The position numbers and the translations under genes were made by a program. The notes under the pieces were generated by a model. That model ran no database searches. It had not been told where the DNA came from and was given only the letters and a program-made list of their open reading frames with translations. A stretch of 64,000 nt of DNA from Pokkaliibacter plantistimulans. GTDB taxonomy: Bacteria; Pseudomonadota; Gammaproteobacteria; Pseudomonadales; Balneatricaceae. The stretch's first letter is position 1; each line of letters starts with the position of its first letter. Location of the stretch: the NCBI RefSeq assembly GCF_046844695.1, contig NZ_CP177354.1:3224001-3288000 (forward strand), written 5' to 3'. Shown here piece by piece: positions 44,803-53,390 of this stretch.

Positions 44803-45462
44803 ATGTACAAACTGATCATATTTGACTGGGATGGAACGCTTATCGATTCTGCACAGCGAATCACACAATGTATGCTGCGGGCAGCCAAAGATGCCGGGCT
44901 TGCTCAGCCGAGCGCTAGTCAGATCAGGGAATTGATCGGGTTGGGTTTGCCTGAAATGGTTGAAGCTTTGTTTCCGGGGATATCTCCTCAGTCCAATCAG
45001 TATTTCCGGACAATCTATAGTCATCACTTTTTTGATGCAGATCAGCAGCCATCTCCGACATTTCCTCACGTCAGGGAAACGCTTACCGCATTGCGTGAGG
45101 CTAGTTACTCTCTGGCGGTGGCAACTGGGAAAAGTCGCCGTGGACTAGACAGAGGAATGCAGAATACTGGCCTGGGTGAGTATTTTTCAGCGTCGCGCTG
45201 CGCTGATGAGACGGCCTCTAAGCCCCATCCTCAAATGCTTTTTGAGCTGCTGGAGCATTATGGGGTACAGGCAAGCGAAGCGCTGCTGGTAGGGGATACC
45301 AGTTTTGATTTACAGATGGCGCAAGCGGCTGGTATCGACTCTACAGCTGTTCTCTATGGCGTACATGGTGCGGAGCGGCTAGAACCCTTTGCGCCGAAAG
45401 CTTTCTTCACTTCAATTCGCGATATTGTTCATTGGCTTACGGAAACTAAGGAGAAAGGGTGA
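44803..45462 (+). CDS. HAD-IA family phosphatase (phosphoglycolate-phosphatase-like)
   Basis: 219-residue haloacid dehalogenase hydrolase. Motif I is FDWDGTLIDS, motif II near VATGKS, motif III lysine in ETASKPHPQML and motif IV LLVGDTSFDLQMA; a cap domain is inserted between I and II. The substrate could be phosphoglycolate or another small phosphate ester. It ends in a GTGA overlap with the sppA-like gene, a pairing conserved in many gammaproteobacteria. Confidence 0.88.
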   Translation: MYKLIIFDWDGTLIDSAQRITQCMLRAAKDAGLAQPSASQIRELIGLGLPEMVEALFPGISPQSNQYFRTIYSHHFFDADQQPSPTFPHVRETLTALREASYSLAVATGKSRRGLDRGMQNTGLGEYFSASRCADETASKPHPQMLFELLEHYGVQASEALLVGDTSFDLQMAQAAGIDSTAVLYGVHGAERLEPFAPKAFFTSIRDIVHWLTETKEKG

Positions 45463-46484
45463 GCGACTCTAATTGGCGGCCGGAAGGATCCGAACAACAG
45501 GATACAAGTAGCACTGGTGCGGACAAGGACTTCTCTGGTCAGCCGCTGGAGGTGCGCACTAATAAGGAATGGCGCCTCATTGAGAAAGTTGTACTTGGGT
45601 TGTTCAAGGAACAACGCAGGGCAAGACGTTGGGGGATCTTCTTTAAGCTCGCAACACTGGGCTACTTTATCGTCATTCTTCTGCTCGCATGGCCTAGTGC
45701 AGAGACCGAGTTGGGTACTAAAGATCACGTTGCTCTGATCGATCTGAAGGGTGTTATTGCGGATGGTGAGGAGGCAAGTGCGGACGCTATCAATGCTTCA
45801 TTGCGTGATGCCTTTGCTGATGCTCATGCCAAGGCAGTCATTCTGCGTATCAATAGCCCAGGCGGCAGTCCCGTGCAGGCCGGGCAGATCTACGATGAAA
45901 TCAAACGTCTTCGAGGGCTGCATCCTGACAAGAAGCTCTATGCCGTGATCGATGATATCGGAGCTTCAGGAGGCTACTATGTAGCAGCCGCTGCGGACGA
46001 TATCTATGCTGATAAAGCCAGTATCGTCGGTTCCATTGGCGTTATTTCATCAGGCTTTGGGTTTGTGCAGCTGATGGATAAGTTGGGCGTTGAGCGCCGA
46101 ACCATGACATCAGGTAAATACAAGAACCTGTTGGACCCTTTCAGTCCTCGGTCTGAGGAGATTGACCAGCGTTGGCAGGCGATGCTGGATGTCACTCATC
46201 AGCAATTTATCGATGAGGTGAAGAAAGGGCGTGGTGACAGACTTAAGGATGCGCCGGACTTGTTTACGGGCATGGTCTGGACCGGGCAGCAAGCGGTGAC
46301 TCTCGGGCTGATTGATGGCTTGGGTAGCGTAGATAGTGTTGCCAGGGAGGTTGTTGGGCTGGACGAGGTGCAAGACTATGCACCAGAGATGTCACCCTGG
46401 CAAAAACTGACCAGAGAATTTGGTGTCAGTGTTGGTCGAGGGGTATCGCAACAGCTGGGTTTGGATTTGCCATTGATGCACTGA
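45459..46484 (+). CDS. sppA: S49 family signal-peptide-peptidase-like protease
   Basis: 341-residue membrane-anchored serine protease, the short one-domain form. A hydrophilic N-terminus of about 65 residues precedes one membrane helix (LATLGYFIVILLLAW). The Ser-Lys dyad protease domain shows INSPGGSPVQAGQIYDEI and GASGGYYVAAAADDIYADKASIVGSIGVI (nucleophile Ser in IGASGGYY); the lysine is probably in TSGKYKNLLDPF. It clips remnant signal peptides or misfolded membrane proteins. GTG start at 45459 overlaps the HAD stop. Confidence 0.9.
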   Translation: MSDSNWRPEGSEQQDTSSTGADKDFSGQPLEVRTNKEWRLIEKVVLGLFKEQRRARRWGIFFKLATLGYFIVILLLAWPSAETELGTKDHVALIDLKGVIADGEEASADAINASLRDAFADAHAKAVILRINSPGGSPVQAGQIYDEIKRLRGLHPDKKLYAVIDDIGASGGYYVAAAADDIYADKASIVGSIGVISSGFGFVQLMDKLGVERRTMTSGKYKNLLDPFSPRSEEIDQRWQAMLDVTHQQFIDEVKKGRGDRLKDAPDLFTGMVWTGQQAVTLGLIDGLGSVDSVAREVVGLDEVQDYAPEMSPWQKLTREFGVSVGRGVSQQLGLDLPLMH

Positions 46485-46530
46485 GTTATCCATGATGCAA
46501 ATTATTCAGTCTGGGCATGACTGATACAGC

Positions 46531-46562
46531 AAAGGCGCAGGAACATGTTTCTGCGCCTTTTT
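46531..46562. terminator. Bidirectional terminator between sppA and maf
   Basis: AAAGGCGCAG/CTGCGCCTTT, a 10-bp stem with inner loop GAACATGTTT, bordered by T and A runs. It serves the convergent sppA and maf genes. Confidence 0.88.
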
Positions 46563-46580
46563 GTTTAAAGTGAGAGTGCT

Positions 46581-47189
46581 TTACTCCAACGTCAAAATAT
46601 CAATCCCTTCATTCATCAGCATGTGAGTTAGTCGGATTAAGGGCAGGCCAATCAGGCTCGATGGATCACTGCCACGCATTTCTTCAAATAGCGCAATACC
46701 CAGCCCCTCTGATTTGAAACTGCCTGCGCAGTCATAAGGTTGCTCTCGTAGCAAATAGTGATGAATTTGCTCTTTCGTTAACTGTCGAAAGCGCACGTCG
46801 AATTGCACTACGTCTAATTGATACTTTCCAGACTGGCTATTCAGCAGGCATATGCCGGTGAAAAAACTCACAATCTGACCTGAACTCATGGAGAGTTGGG
46901 TAAAGGCATTGTCATAGTTACCGGGTTTGCCGAGACAGTGACCGTTGAGTGAAGCAACCTGATCTGAACCGATGATGAGTGAATAAGGATGATGGTTAAT
47001 AAGGCTTTCTGCTTTCGCCCTGGCTAGACGCTGAGCCAGAGCATCGGCTGCTTCGTCTGGCTGGGCTGTTTCATCTGCGCTGGGGCTGGTGCATACAAAT
47101 GAAGAGGTAAGTGTGGAGAGCAATACTTTGCGGTATGGACTGGTGGAGGCAAGAACTATCTGCGGAGGATTGGAAGAAGGCATTTGCAT
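46581..47189 (-). CDS. Maf family nucleotide pyrophosphatase (YceF-like)
   Basis: 202-residue Maf protein. The N-terminal motif VLASTSPYRKVLL is the P-loop-like signature, followed by SADET, IIGSDQVA and the GSFKSEGLGIALFE segment. Members hydrolyse non-canonical nucleotides; the YceF branch, coded next to yceD-rpmF as here, prefers 7-methyl-GTP. ATG 47189 gives the usual short N-terminus; the frame is open 18 codons further upstream. Divergent from yceD. Confidence 0.9.
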   Translation of the reverse strand: MQMPSSNPPQIVLASTSPYRKVLLSTLTSSFVCTSPSADETAQPDEAADALAQRLARAKAESLINHHPYSLIIGSDQVASLNGHCLGKPGNYDNAFTQLSMSSGQIVSFFTGICLLNSQSGKYQLDVVQFDVRFRQLTKEQIHHYLLREQPYDCAGSFKSEGLGIALFEEMRGSDPSSLIGLPLIRLTHMLMNEGIDILTLE

Positions 47190-47344
47190 GGAGCCGCTCT
47201 GGAGTGGACAATAGGCGCCGAGTCTAACATTAATATGCCTCATGCAAAGGTTACGGTGTTCTGTTGCACAGCACCGGGGTTAATACATTATGTATGTAAT
47301 TGACCTTTGACACTGCCGGGGTTGGTGAATATCATTGCGCGCTT

Positions 47345-47863
47345 ATGTCGAATCAAGCATTTCCGGCAAAAATTAACCCACGTAAGTGGGCTGAAAAAGG
47401 GAGCTCCTGGACCGGGGATCTCCCTCTATCCCATTTCACGCGTCTGGTTGAGTCGCTGCAGGGCTCTGCAGGGGTTGTGAAAGTGTCAATGGAGTTTGAC
47501 GTGGATGAAGAGCGTATTCGCTTTGTGCGAGGTGATCTTCATGCTCAGGTTGAAATGACCTGCCAGCGTTGTCTGGAGTCAGTGAAATTGGCAGTGGAGA
47601 GCAACTTCTCTCTGGGGATCGTCTGGCACGACGAAGCTGCAGCAAATTTACCATCACATTACGACCCCTTGATCGTGAGTGATGAGTTTGTTGAGATGCT
47701 TCCCGTGTTGGAAGACGAGCTGATAATCAGTTTACCTCTCGTGCCTCTGCACGAAGATTGTGAGGTCAAGACTGAGTACGGCGAGGCGGTCGAAGAAGTA
47801 TTGGACGAAAGGCCAGCGTCCAATCCGTTTGATGTGTTAACACAGCTGAAATTGAAGAAATAG
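47345..47863 (+). CDS. yceD: YceD family protein (23S rRNA accumulation, DUF177)
   Basis: 172-residue DUF177 protein. It has the metal-like CQRCLE motif (about residue 72-77) and the acidic C-terminus ending in NPFDVLTQLK, typical of YceD, which is coupled to rpmF in most bacteria and linked to 23S rRNA levels. ATG 47345 fits the family N-terminus (MSNQAFPAKINPRKWAEKG). A 15-codon open extension upstream has no support. It ends 19 bp before rpmF. Confidence 0.92.
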   Translation: MSNQAFPAKINPRKWAEKGSSWTGDLPLSHFTRLVESLQGSAGVVKVSMEFDVDEERIRFVRGDLHAQVEMTCQRCLESVKLAVESNFSLGIVWHDEAAANLPSHYDPLIVSDEFVEMLPVLEDELIISLPLVPLHEDCEVKTEYGEAVEEVLDERPASNPFDVLTQLKLKK

Positions 47864-47882
47864 ACTTAGGAGCTTCTTAGTC

Positions 47883-48065
47883 ATGGCAGTACAACAGAAC
47901 CGTAAAACCCGTTCTAAGCGTGGTATGCGTCGTTCTCATGACGCTCTGAGTGCACCTGCACTGAGCGTTGATGCAACCAGCGGTGAAACTCACCTGCGTC
48001 ACCACGTTTCACCAGACGGTTTTTATCGTGGTCGTCAAGTAGTAGCAAGCAAGTCTGAAGACTAA
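47883..48065 (+). CDS. rpmF: 50S ribosomal protein L32
   Basis: 60-residue basic protein. MAVQQNRKTRSKRGMRRSHD is the L32 N-terminus and HLRHHVSPDGFYRGRQVV the C-terminal half. It lacks the zinc cysteines seen in some L32 forms. AGGAGC precedes the ATG. It is followed after 2 nt by plsX, as in most bacteria. Confidence 0.97.
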   Translation: MAVQQNRKTRSKRGMRRSHDALSAPALSVDATSGETHLRHHVSPDGFYRGRQVVASKSED

Positions 48066-48067
48066 TT

Positions 48068-49093
48068 TTGCCACTGCGCACAACCATTGCAGTTGATGTG
48101 ATGGGCGGGGACTTCGGTCCCCGCGTTACCCTCCCCGCTATTTTCAAGTTTCTCTCCTCACAGCCTGATGTCGATGTGCGTCTTTACGGTGCGCAGGATG
48201 TCCTTTTGCCGTTTGTGCAAAAGCACAAAAGTTTGGCTGCGCGGATATCTGTTGCATTTTCCCAGTCTGATATTGCTATGAGTGATAAGCCATCTCAGGT
48301 TTTGCGCAGTAAGCGTGATTCCTCTATGGCAATCGGACTGCGGGCGCTGTCAGAAGGAGAGGTCGATGCTATGGTCAGTGCCGGCAATACCGGTGCGCTA
48401 ATGGCAATGGCGTGTACTATTCTCGGACGTCTTGAGGGGGTAGATCGTCCAGCTATTGCTACTACTCTTCCGACTCGAAAAGGGCAGTGCTTACTGATTG
48501 ATTTGGGGGCGAATCTGGAGGCGACTTCTCGCCATCTTTATAGCTATGCCATTATGGGGAGTGTGCTCGCAGCACTGATGACAGGGCGGGCTGATCCTGG
48601 AATCGCTTTGCTGAATGTAGGTGAAGAACCAGTTAAAGGTAGTGGAGTAGTGCAGGCTGCTGCCGAGATTCTTGCTAATGACAAGAGGCTTCGCTTCATT
48701 GGCTTCGTAGAAGGTGATGGGATGTTTGAAGGGCGAGCTGATGTGGTTGTCTGCAATGGCTTTGTCGGCAATGTTGCCTTGAAAACGGGTGAAGGAGTTG
48801 CGCGCCTTATTGTTGACTCTCTCAGTGAGTATCTCAAGGCGCACTGGTACAGTCGATTGCTCGCGACGATGTTGATGCCTTCTTTGCGTGCTTGGGGGAA
48901 AAGGTTTGAGCCTGCTATATATAACGGAGCAGTATTGGCGGGTGTAAACGGCTGTGTTGTGAAAAGTCACGGTGGTGCAAGTGAGGCTGCATTTCTTAAT
49001 GCGCTGAACTATGCTGCTATGCTGACTCGATTAAAGCTGCCAGCCCGTCTGCAGGAAGCTTTGGTAGATTCAGATATTTCAAGTGCTACCTAA
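48068..49093 (+). CDS. plsX: Phosphate acyltransferase PlsX
   Basis: 341-residue enzyme making acyl-phosphate from acyl-ACP for phospholipid synthesis. TIAVDVMGGDFGP opens it, with SAGNTGALMA, LLIDLGANLEAT and VCNGFVGNVALKTGEG following. The start is TTG at 48068: an in-frame stop lies just upstream (48056-48058), and the first ATG would cut into the MGGDFGP motif. It is peripheral to the inner membrane and coded 2 nt after rpmF. Confidence 0.95.
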   Translation: MPLRTTIAVDVMGGDFGPRVTLPAIFKFLSSQPDVDVRLYGAQDVLLPFVQKHKSLAARISVAFSQSDIAMSDKPSQVLRSKRDSSMAIGLRALSEGEVDAMVSAGNTGALMAMACTILGRLEGVDRPAIATTLPTRKGQCLLIDLGANLEATSRHLYSYAIMGSVLAALMTGRADPGIALLNVGEEPVKGSGVVQAAAEILANDKRLRFIGFVEGDGMFEGRADVVVCNGFVGNVALKTGEGVARLIVDSLSEYLKAHWYSRLLATMLMPSLRAWGKRFEPAIYNGAVLAGVNGCVVKSHGGASEAAFLNALNYAAMLTRLKLPARLQEALVDSDISSAT

Positions 49094-49111
49094 TAGAAAG
49101 AGAGAGTGTGC

Positions 49112-50041
49112 ATGGATTCCAAACTGGCGTTTGTCTTTCCTGGGCAAGGGTCGCAGCATCTGGGGATGCTTGGCGAGCTGGCCGAGGCTCACAACGTAAT
49201 AGGGGAAACTTTTGCTGAAGCTTCTGATGTTATCGGTGTCAATCTGTGGAGTCTGGCTCAGCAGGGTCCTGATGAGGAGCTTAATAAAACTGAAAACACC
49301 CAGCCTTTGCTGCTGACTGCCAGTGTGGCGTTATGGAAATTGTGGCAGCAGTTGGGTGGGCGCACGCCTGGCTATATGGCTGGACATAGCTTGGGTGAGT
49401 ACACGGCGCTGGTATGTTCAGGAGCTATGTCTCTGGTTGATGGCGTGCGATTGGTTCGTACTCGTGGTGAGCTTATGCAGGAAGCGGTGTCAGCAGGGCA
49501 AGGTGCGATGGCAGCAATTCTTGGTCTGGACGATTCGGTTGTAGAGGCTTGCTGCGATAAGGCGGCTGAAGGGCAGATAGTGTCAGCAGTGAACTATAAT
49601 TCTCCCGGGCAGCTGGTTATCGCTGGTGAGGCTGCTGCTGTTGAGCGTGCCATGGTGTTATGTAAGGAGGCAGGCGCCAAGCGAGCCTTGCCTTTGTCTG
49701 TGAGTGTGCCTTCGCACTGCATGTTAATGAAGCCTGCTGCAGATCGACTGGCTGCCATTGTTGCAGATGTGGAGCTGGTTGTACCTGCCATAGCGGTTGT
49801 TCAGAACGTAGATGCACAGGTTTCAGACAGCTTGGAAGGTATACGTGAGCGTTTGCTTAAGCAGTTATACAGCCCTGTATTGTGGACTCGCTCTGTGGAG
49901 TTCATGGTTGCTCAGGGGGTCGAGACTATGCTTGAATGCGGCCCTGGTAAGGTGCTGTCTGGTCTGAATAAGCGTATTGCGCGCGCACTCGATGTTGCAG
50001 CAATCAATGATCCTGCATCGTTGGCCAGTGCGCTGGCCTAA
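49112..50041 (+). CDS. fabD: Malonyl-CoA:ACP transacylase
   Basis: 309-residue enzyme that loads malonyl onto ACP. FVFPGQGSQHLGML, the nucleophile in GHSLGEYTALVCSGA, and the histidine in VPSHCMLM are all present. The frame opens at GTG 49106, but ATG 49112 gives the usual MDSKLAFVFPGQG and better spacing to GAGAG. Follows plsX by 18 bp in the fab operon. Confidence 0.97.
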   Translation: MDSKLAFVFPGQGSQHLGMLGELAEAHNVIGETFAEASDVIGVNLWSLAQQGPDEELNKTENTQPLLLTASVALWKLWQQLGGRTPGYMAGHSLGEYTALVCSGAMSLVDGVRLVRTRGELMQEAVSAGQGAMAAILGLDDSVVEACCDKAAEGQIVSAVNYNSPGQLVIAGEAAAVERAMVLCKEAGAKRALPLSVSVPSHCMLMKPAADRLAAIVADVELVVPAIAVVQNVDAQVSDSLEGIRERLLKQLYSPVLWTRSVEFMVAQGVETMLECGPGKVLSGLNKRIARALDVAAINDPASLASALA

Positions 50042-50065
50042 CTAAAACTGATAGCGGCTTAGTGT

Positions 50066-50809
50066 ATGAGTATCGAAGGTAAAGTTGCGCTTGTAACAGG
50101 TGCTACCCGTGGTATCGGGCGTGCCATTGCTCTTGAATTGGGGCGCCAGGGTGCTGTCGTGGTTGGTACTGCGACCTCTGAAAAAGGGGCTGCATCCATT
50201 TCTGATGCACTGGCTGAAGCTGGCGTCAAGGGTAAGGGGCTGGTTCTGGATGTAGCGGATACAGACAGTATTCAGTCCGTGGTTGATGCTGTAGCCAGCG
50301 AGTATGGTGCCATCCAGATTCTTGTCAACAATGCAGGTATCACCAAGGATAATATCCTGATGCGCATGAAAGATGATGAGTGGGATCAGGTGGTTAACAC
50401 CAATATGAGCTCTGTTTATCGTCTGTCCAAAGCATGTCTGCGTGGCATGACAAAGGCTCGTTGGGGGCGTATCGTTAGCATCAGCTCAGTGGTTGGCTCG
50501 ATGGGGAATGCAGGCCAAGCAAACTATGCAGCAGCTAAGGCGGGTATTGAGGGCTTTACTCGTGCATTGGCGAGAGAAGTTGCCTCTCGCAATATCACGG
50601 TCAATGCGGTCGCGCCGGGTTTTATTGATACCGATATGACCAGTGGCCTGGCTGAAGAGCATAAGACTCATCTTAAAGGTCAGATCCCTATGGCTCGACT
50701 GGGTCTGCCTACAGAAATTGCATCTGTAGTAGGCTTCTTGGCGGGCGAAGGTGCTGCTTACATGACTGGTGAGACCCTGCATGTTAACGGTGGTATGTAC
50801 ATGGGCTGA
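50066..50809 (+). CDS. fabG: 3-Oxoacyl-ACP reductase FabG
   Basis: 247-residue SDR reducing 3-oxoacyl-ACP with NADPH. It has TGATRGIGRAIA for the cofactor, VNNAGIT, the catalytic Ser (SISSVVGSMGNAGQ) and YAAAKAG, and the C-terminal YMTGETLHVNGGMYM. Full length and typical. It lies 24 bp after fabD. Confidence 0.97.
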   Translation: MSIEGKVALVTGATRGIGRAIALELGRQGAVVVGTATSEKGAASISDALAEAGVKGKGLVLDVADTDSIQSVVDAVASEYGAIQILVNNAGITKDNILMRMKDDEWDQVVNTNMSSVYRLSKACLRGMTKARWGRIVSISSVVGSMGNAGQANYAAAKAGIEGFTRALAREVASRNITVNAVAPGFIDTDMTSGLAEEHKTHLKGQIPMARLGLPTEIASVVGFLAGEGAAYMTGETLHVNGGMYMG

Positions 50810-50855
50810 TGCAATCAGCATCTAACCTTGTAATCTCCGATAAATTATTGATAAT

Positions 50856-50877
50856 GTGCCGCAGATATATGCGGCAC
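50856..50877 (+). other. Hairpin between fabG and acpP
   Basis: GTGCCGCA/TGCGGCAC, an 8-bp stem with a 6-nt loop, 46 bp after fabG. No T tract follows; it may be a processing or stability element ahead of the highly expressed acpP. Confidence 0.45.
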
Positions 50878-50984
50878 CTGTAAAAAGGCGCCTCTCCTGC
50901 CAAGCTTGGCAAAGGACGTGGGTTTACCTAAAATAGCCATCCGCATTTGATAATGTGGGTTGTGTTGAGCAAATAGGATACGTT

Positions 50985-51218
50985 ATGAGCACTATTGAAG
51001 AGCGCGTAAAAAAGATCGTTGCTGAGCAGCTTGGTGTTAAAGAAGACGAAATCACTCTTGAGTCTTCTTTTGTTGATGACCTGGGTGCTGACTCCCTGGA
51101 CACCGTTGAGCTGGTTATGGCTCTGGAAGAAGAATTCGAAACCGAAATTCCAGACGAAGAAGCTGAAAAGATCTCTACTGTTCAGGCTGCCATTGATTAC
51201 ATCAAAGCTCATCAATAA
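50985..51218 (+). CDS. acpP: Acyl carrier protein
   Basis: 77-residue acidic carrier for fatty-acid intermediates. The phosphopantetheine serine is Ser37 in DDLGADSLDTVEL. ATG 50985 is preceded by AGGA; ten upstream open codons lack a ribosome site. It is flanked by a hairpin upstream and a terminator downstream, so it is likely also made as a separate abundant message. Confidence 0.98.
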   Translation: MSTIEERVKKIVAEQLGVKEDEITLESSFVDDLGADSLDTVELVMALEEEFETEIPDEEAEKISTVQAAIDYIKAHQ

Positions 51219-51242
51219 GCACTAAACCTGTTCGGTTTCATG

Positions 51243-51282
51243 AAAAGCCGCTTCTATTGAGTAAATAGAGCGGCTTTTCTTT
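51243..51282 (+). terminator. Terminator after acpP
   Basis: AAAAGCCGCT/AGCGGCTTTT with an inner CTATT/AATAG extension, then CTTTTC. It lies 24 bp after the acpP stop and 24 bp before fabF, so fabF depends on readthrough or its own promoter. Confidence 0.85.
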
Positions 51283-51306
51283 TCAGTAACGTTGGAGGAT
51301 ATGCGC

Positions 51307-52545
51307 ATGTCTCGGAGAAGAGTGGTAGTGACGGGGCTCGGCATGCTCACCCCCCTGGGGAATACAGTCGAAGAAACCTGGAGCAACATTCTTGCCAGCA
51401 AAAGCGGCATCGGGCTTATCGAGCATTTTGACACCGCTGCTTTCAGCACGCGTTTTGGCGGTTGTGTAAAAGATTTCGATACCAGTCTGTACATGGATAG
51501 TAAAGAAGCCAAAAAAATGGATCTTTTTATCCAATACGGTATGGCGGCTGCTCAACAGGCAATTCAAGACGCCGGACTCATAAGTGACTCCCTGGATATG
51601 GATCGTGTTGGTGTGGCAATAGGCTCTGGCATTGGTGGATTGCCAATGATTGAGAAAAACCACGATGTTCTGAACGCTTCCGGGCCAAGACGCATATCTC
51701 CCTTCTTTGTTCCTGGTTCCATCATCAACATGATTTCTGGCAACCTTGCGATCCGCTATGGTTTCAAGGGGCCAAATATTGCTATCACGACTGCCTGTAC
51801 CACTGGCACACACAATATTGGCTTTGCGGCGCGAATGATCAGTCATGGCGATGCAGATGTCATGTTGGCTGGTGGTGCTGAAATGGCAACCACTCCGCTA
51901 GGTTTGGGTGGTTTTGCAGCCGCTCGTGCACTATCCACCCGTAATGATGACCCGACGGCAGCAAGCCGGCCCTGGGATCAGGATCGTGATGGCTTCGTAT
52001 TGAGTGATGGTGCTGGTGTGCTGGTTCTGGAAGAGTATGAGCATGCAAAAGCCCGCGGCGCGACGATCTATGCTGAACTGATTGGTTTTGGTATGAGTGA
52101 TGATGCCTATCATATGACCTCTCCGCCCGAAGATGGCGCAGGTGCTGCGCAGTCTATGCGCAATGCAGTCAAGGATGCAGCCTTGAATGTAGAGGAAGTT
52201 GATTACATCAACGCTCACGGTACATCTACTCCTGCAGGCGATAAAGCAGAGTCTAACGCAGTGAAGTCTGTGTTTGGCGAACATGCTTATAAACTTACCG
52301 TCAGCTCTACTAAATCGATGATTGGGCATCTGTTAGGCGCCGCTGGTGCTGTCGAAGCGGTGTTCTGCACGCTGGCACTGCGTGATCAGGTGGTTCCTCC
52401 CACCATCAACCTGGAGAATCCGTCGGAGGGTTGTGACCTTGACTATGTGCCAGGTGAGGCCCGACAAGCCAAGATAGATGTGACTGTCTCCAACTCCTTT
52501 GGATTTGGTGGCACAAACGGCACCCTTATCTTCCGCAAGGTGTGA
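51307..52545 (+). CDS. fabF: 3-Oxoacyl-ACP synthase II
   Basis: 412-residue condensing enzyme elongating acyl-ACP. The Cys-His-His triad lies in ITTACTTGTHNIG, NAHGTSTPAGD and KSMIGHLLGAAGAVEA. GGAGGA (51294-51299) lies 7 nt before ATG 51307, which I take as the start; the frame opens earlier at TTG 51292 and ATG 51301, too close to the ribosome site. Its stop overlaps the pabC start (TGATG). Confidence 0.97.
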   Translation: MSRRRVVVTGLGMLTPLGNTVEETWSNILASKSGIGLIEHFDTAAFSTRFGGCVKDFDTSLYMDSKEAKKMDLFIQYGMAAAQQAIQDAGLISDSLDMDRVGVAIGSGIGGLPMIEKNHDVLNASGPRRISPFFVPGSIINMISGNLAIRYGFKGPNIAITTACTTGTHNIGFAARMISHGDADVMLAGGAEMATTPLGLGGFAAARALSTRNDDPTAASRPWDQDRDGFVLSDGAGVLVLEEYEHAKARGATIYAELIGFGMSDDAYHMTSPPEDGAGAAQSMRNAVKDAALNVEEVDYINAHGTSTPAGDKAESNAVKSVFGEHAYKLTVSSTKSMIGHLLGAAGAVEAVFCTLALRDQVVPPTINLENPSEGCDLDYVPGEARQAKIDVTVSNSFGFGGTNGTLIFRKV

Positions 52546-53390
52546 TGCTGACAGTACTGGCTTCACTGATCAACGGTCTGCCTTCTGACCAAGTCAGTAT
52601 TCTGGACAGAGGGCTGACGTACGGTGATGGGCTGTTTGAAACGGTTCGCATCGTCTGCTCTCAACCTGCTCTCTGGGCGTTGCACTGGCAACGCCTGGAA
52701 ACAGGCTTAACCCGCCTTAATTTTTCCTTCAATGCTGAGGCCCTTCAGCAAGCGCTGCTGAGTGACATCGAGCGTCTGTTACTTGTTGCTGAGTTAACTG
52801 AGGCAACCCTAAAAATCACCATAACACGTGGTATTGGTCAGCGTGGCTATCGATATACTGCAGACGCGCCACTGACTCGTATTGTCACTGTATTTCCTGC
52901 GACTGATGCTGAGGCTCTGGCTCGAACAGGGATCAAAGCGCGACTTTGTTCATTGCGACTTGCGCGGTCGGAGGCACTGGCAGGGCTGAAGCATCTTAAT
53001 CGGATGGAGCAGGTGATCGCACGTAATGAGTGGAGTGATCCTCAGTACTACGAGGGTATTTTGAATGACACCGCTAACAATATGATCTGCGGTACCATGA
53101 GCAATCTCTTTCTGGTCAAGGAGGGAGTGCTGCTTACCGCTGATGTGAGTGGGTGTGGTATAGCAGGGACCAGGCGGCGTTGGGTGCTTGAAAATGCCAA
53201 CGATCTTGGGCTGGTGGCCAAGGTTGGTATTTTAAGTGCTGAGGATTTATTGAGCGCAGATGAGGTTTTCTTCTGCAATGCGCTAATTGGTATTCTTCCC
53301 GCAATGGAAGTGGCAGATAGAACATTACCGTCCAGAGATATAAGTTTGCGATTGCGAGAAGCATTGCTAGAGGCAGAGTATCAAAAATGA
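52545..53390 (+). CDS. pabC: 4-Amino-4-deoxychorismate lyase
   Basis: 281-residue fold-type IV PLP enzyme that releases pyruvate to give 4-aminobenzoate for folate. DRGLTYGDGLFETVR is the PabC N-terminal signature, the PLP lysine is in AGLKHLNRMEQV, and GTMSNLFLVKEG and CGIAGTRRRWVLE follow. ATG 52545 overlaps the fabF stop by one base. The last four bases overlap mltG. Confidence 0.94.
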   Translation: MLTVLASLINGLPSDQVSILDRGLTYGDGLFETVRIVCSQPALWALHWQRLETGLTRLNFSFNAEALQQALLSDIERLLLVAELTEATLKITITRGIGQRGYRYTADAPLTRIVTVFPATDAEALARTGIKARLCSLRLARSEALAGLKHLNRMEQVIARNEWSDPQYYEGILNDTANNMICGTMSNLFLVKEGVLLTADVSGCGIAGTRRRWVLENANDLGLVAKVGILSAEDLLSADEVFFCNALIGILPAMEVADRTLPSRDISLRLREALLEAEYQK

